Positions 23,220 through 26,241 of a stretch of 26,241 nt of DNA are shown here, in pieces. The DNA lies in contig JNEM01014703.1 of the NCBI GenBank assembly GCA_000697335.1, positions 1 to 26,241 of the forward strand. The letters are read 5' to 3'. The number at the start of each line of letters is the position of its first letter. Within the stretch, counting starts at the first letter, position 1. The stretch comes from Conidiobolus incongruus B7586 (Eukaryota > Entomophthoromycota > Entomophthoromycetes > Entomophthorales > Conidiobolaceae). A program made the translations under genes and the position numbers. Under the pieces are notes generated by a model. The model was not told where the DNA came from, made no database searches, and saw only the letters and a list, made by a program, of their open reading frames with translations.

Positions 23220-23636
23220 AACTGATATTGAATTTGAGGGAGAACTGTGATGATGACATGTTCATAGCAAGGAGATTTGGTGAAAAATTACCAGTCCAAT
23301 CTATTGATTTATATTAGATAAAGTAACAAAGTATTAGTACTAATAGAAATGTTCGTGATACAAGTAGAATGTTTGATGCGTTACATGCATTATAATATAT
23401 AACTATACCATTTTTAGCATTAATGATATCAATTTTATCGATATTATCATTATATAATAATCGATGGCTGAGTTCAATGTATTTAGCAGTTGAGCTCGAG
23501 GAGAGAAGAGGGAGAATGATAGAAGTTTTAGAGAGGATTATATATTGATTTGTAATTAAGTGACGTAATAAAGCAATTGACAAATATATAGTTGTTTAAA
23601 TAAAACTTGAAACCTCATCTTCCTTAAAGACTACTC
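23220..23636 (-). promoter_or_regulatory. Shared 5' flank/promoter region, right copy
   Basis: Mirror image of 21358-21774, 417 bp identical. The bZIP-type site TGACGTAA lies at 23561-23568, 124 bp before the ATG of the right gene. Confidence 0.4.
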
Positions 23637-23691
23637 ACTTTTGCAACTCTTACTGTAACTTTTTTGTATATTTTCTGCACTTGTTACCAAT

Positions 23692-25226
23692 ATGAATTCT
23701 TTAAAATACAAAGATATCGAAGCTAAAGTTATCAAGTTTATCAACAGTCGACTTGATACCAAACAAACCTCCTCTTTTTCTGAATTCTTTGGAATTTTAA
23801 ATAAAGATGTTCCTACTCTTCCCGAATTGAGAGACATATTAGTTGAAGATGTAGGTTATTTTCCCTTCATATTTCTATTTGCTTTGCTAAATATAAGACT
23901 TTAAGGCTATTAAGCGTAATGTATACACTCCAGTTAATAAAACTGGTCAAAATTTGAAGGTAAGTATCACAAAACCAATTCTACTTGCATTTAAATACTA
24001 ACCAAGTTTAATTTAGACTCAAGCTAAACGAACTCTTGGCGATGGCTCTGATTATGCTCAGGTGAGCTATACAACTTCTATTATTCTTTATCAAGTTGTT
24101 GATTTAGGTTATTAATTTAGGTACCTTCTCTTGATACCGGAAATACTTCCATCACTTCCTCCTTCGAAGTTGATGTAAGATAAACTTAGTATAGTATTCT
24201 ACTTACCTATTTATATTAACCAATAAACTAACCTTCTCATTCTCTTATAAATATTCTGGAGGATTTTGAAGGAGTTGGTAAACCAATGACTAACCACTTG
24301 AAGCGTGAACGTAAAATTGAACAACGAATCGATTACTTGAAATTTAAAGTCAAAAAATTCAAGGTACTTTCCAGCTGTTAGTTTATCATATAATATATTA
24401 ACTTAGTACTAGATTGGTGAGAATGACTACAAACGAGTCATGGAATATGAAGTCGGTGAATTCTACTTTGATACTATTGGTGATCTTTTTACTAAGGGTA
24501 AGCATTTTTGATAGATATTTTTATCATAGTTTTATTTTTATTTTTATTTTTATTTTTTTCTTATTGTTTAAAGTGTATTTAATACAAAATGACTTTTATA
24601 CTTTAATGTGGATCAATTTGACATGATAAATTGATTTATTGTATCACGTTTATTAACCAATTTTGATTTGTAGATAAAAACGTGATCCCTGAAAGGAGAA
24701 GAATTGCTAAACCTTATTCTCCAAAGAAGAAAAATATCAAAACTCAGCTTGACTTAGGTTAGTATTGTATATAATTCATTATATATTTAAAAGTTAATAC
24801 ATTATTGATGTTTAGATGGTGTTCATACCAATCGGCCTGGTCTCTTGAAACTCCTACAAAGTATTGAAGATCCTTATCCTTATGAATATGATGAAATTAG
24901 TCAATTTGCTGCTATTAAATCTAGGGAAGCTTCTCAATTTATCATTCTGAATAGGAATGGTAAAGGAATACATAATACTATTATTACTTGTATATTAATA
25001 ATTATTTGTAGGTTACCGTGTTCGTTTCAGACATGAAGTTTATTGTATAGAAGGCAAGTGTATTGAGTGGCTAGTCACAGGAATATTTCCTATCGAGCGT
25101 GCTAAGGGATTGAGGCAATACCCTGATGAACTCAATAGTGTTTATTGTGTCAAGTTAGATGACAGTAATGCTGACAAATACTTATCCGTCTTCCCTAAGA
25201 ATATCAGCTTCGACAAAGATTTTTAA
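23692..25226 (+). CDS. Unrecognised nine-exon gene, right copy (313 aa after splicing)
   Basis: Exons: 23692-23850, 23906-23959, 24017-24061, 24121-24174, 24262-24363, 24413-24497, 24674-24757, 24816-24959, 25012-25226, totalling 942 nt (313 codons plus TAA). Introns are 55, 57, 59, 87, 49, 176, 58 and 52 nt, all GT-AG. Phases are 0 for introns 1-5 and 1 for introns 6-8. Exons 7-9 and introns 7-8 are identical to the left copy. Exons 1 and 3-6 carry the differences, for example NHLK against NDLK, KFK against ESK, and YKRV against YKPV. The regions are as in the left copy: basic helix, basic nuclear-signal-like patch, compact C-terminus. There is no signal peptide or membrane segment, so an intracellular, possibly nuclear, role is likely. 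Both copies look intact. Function is unknown. Confidence 0.82.
24531..24559. repeat. TTTTTA short tandem repeat in intron 6
   Basis: Four to five TTTTTA units in intron 6 of the right gene, absent from the left copy, and part of the length difference (176 against 167 nt). Confidence 0.7.
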
Positions 25227-25339
25227 TCATTTTTCTTCACTATTTATATCTCATTCTTAATTACTCTACAAAATGTCATTTCCTATTTATTCTCTACTAA
25301 TTGCATATATTATTTGTGAATTACAATCTTAATTATATT

Positions 25340-26241
25340 ATGTCATATCCCTATCTGCTTTATATATAAATATTAACAAAGCTATATCTAATATATTGAA
25401 TTATAATAATTTTATTTATAAAAATATTTTGATTTTTATAGTTAAATTTAATCATACTTAAATTAGATAGTGATTATCAAAAGGCTTTTATTTTTGTATC
25501 TTTAAAATTTAACCATACATTTATTAAAATTATTTAAAACTTACAAACAGCTTAAGGAGATGATGTTTTATCTAAAACTACTATACTTCACTAGATTTAT
25601 GATTTTAAAGCTAATAAAAACATTATTTAAAATTTATTAATATTTAAATTATTAATTTCTATTATGATTTTTTTATTTACAAATAGAATAAGAAAATATA
25701 TTAACAAATGCCTTTTTTAATTAAAGAATTATTTGAGTAATCTAATATTAACTATATAAGCATGTTATATATACTTAGGTTTAAACTTAAATTATAATAA
25801 TAAAAAAATCAAATAGATATTTTATATTTTAACAAAAATTTAATAAAAAACTAGAGTAATTATAGTTAAACTAAACTTATTAAGATATAGATAAAAATAA
25901 AGGATTTTATAATAAATAATTATAATATATAAATCTTAAATTATTTTATATAATTTTTTATTTAGAAATAAAACAAAATATCTAGTTAAATTAAATTAAT
26001 CCCCTTTATAAACTCTAATAAATAAACACTTTAAATATAAATAAATATTAATTATTATATATCAATTATAATATTATAGAGTTTATTTATTTATTTTTAA
26101 AAGAAAATCAATTAACAATAAACTATATATTACTTTTATATATAAAATAATTTATAAATGATATCTTTAATATAAATTAAAAATATATTTTATTTTATAT
26201 AATATTTATAGAATATATAAAATTAAAGTTATAAAAGATTT
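25340..26241. other. Extremely AT-rich region, no gene seen
   Basis: Composition like 4020-5180 and 5605-8140. No open frame, RNA gene or defined repeat. It starts where similarity to the left arm's outer flank is lost. Decayed mobile DNA is possible but cannot be named. Confidence 0.45.

Larger units (their letters stand above)
23220..25335 (-). repeat. Right arm of the 2.1-kb inverted repeat
   Basis: Inverted partner of 19668-21774. Total arm length differs by only about 9 bp, mostly from intron 6, where this arm has a TTTTTA repeat expansion at about 24531-24559. Confidence 0.92.

Noticed and set aside
24414-24626. Open frame starting TTG over exon 6 and intron 6 of the right gene (and its mirror at 20377-20580)
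   Set aside because: Different frame from exon 6. It reads through a splice donor into a low-complexity intron.
19668-25335. The inverted repeat as a DNA transposon or Polinton-like element with long terminal repeats
   Set aside because: The arms contain spliced genes, the spacer has no transposase, integrase or capsid-type frame, and the outer edges fade without terminal motifs or target-site duplications.
25480-25620. Stretch with faint retroelement-like translation
   Set aside because: No motif is secure, and the resemblance could be AT-rich chance, so it was not annotated as an element.

Overview
This is a eukaryotic nuclear window, very AT-rich, with short spliced introns (49-176 nt) in one gene family. 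An F-box/leucine-rich-repeat gene, a DOMON-cytochrome b561 gene and decayed tandem duplicates in long AT-rich spacers suggest an early-diverging fungus. Entomophthoralean (Conidiobolus-like) genomes have this character, but the species assignment is inference from style and gene content. I saw no rRNA, tRNA or CRISPR.

Layout, left to right. (1) 213-1502 (-): an intact F-box/LRR gene, with a decayed tandem copy behind it (about 1935-2885). (2) 3000-8150: mostly extreme AT sequence without genes. It holds a possible coding remnant near 3600-3940 and a 419-bp LTR-like repeat (5186-5604). (3) 8167-9278 (-): a locus for a small secreted cysteine-containing protein, open in two adjoining frames and apparently interrupted. 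A second, inverted copy of the LTR-like repeat lies beyond it (10261-10695). (4) 10700-14440: AT-rich spacer. (5) 14442-15572 (+): an intact, intronless, membrane-bound DOMON-b561 electron-transfer protein, followed by a tandem pseudogene copy (16406-about 17485). The pseudogene keeps one near-identical patch. (6) 19668-25335: the most striking structure, an imperfect palindrome with 2.1-kb arms around a 1445-bp spacer. Each arm carries one copy of an unrecognised nine-exon gene of 313 codons, transcribed outward. (7) 25340-26241: AT-rich sequence without genes.

The common theme is local duplication. Two families show a working gene beside a dead tandem copy. A third has two apparently intact divergent copies whose outer and inner ends are identical base for base while the middle has diverged, which points to repeated gene conversion between the arms. 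The genes do not form a pathway. The secreted, membrane and F-box proteins look like independent members of expanded fungal families. All exon structures and identity counts were read by eye and have not been checked against transcripts or databases.
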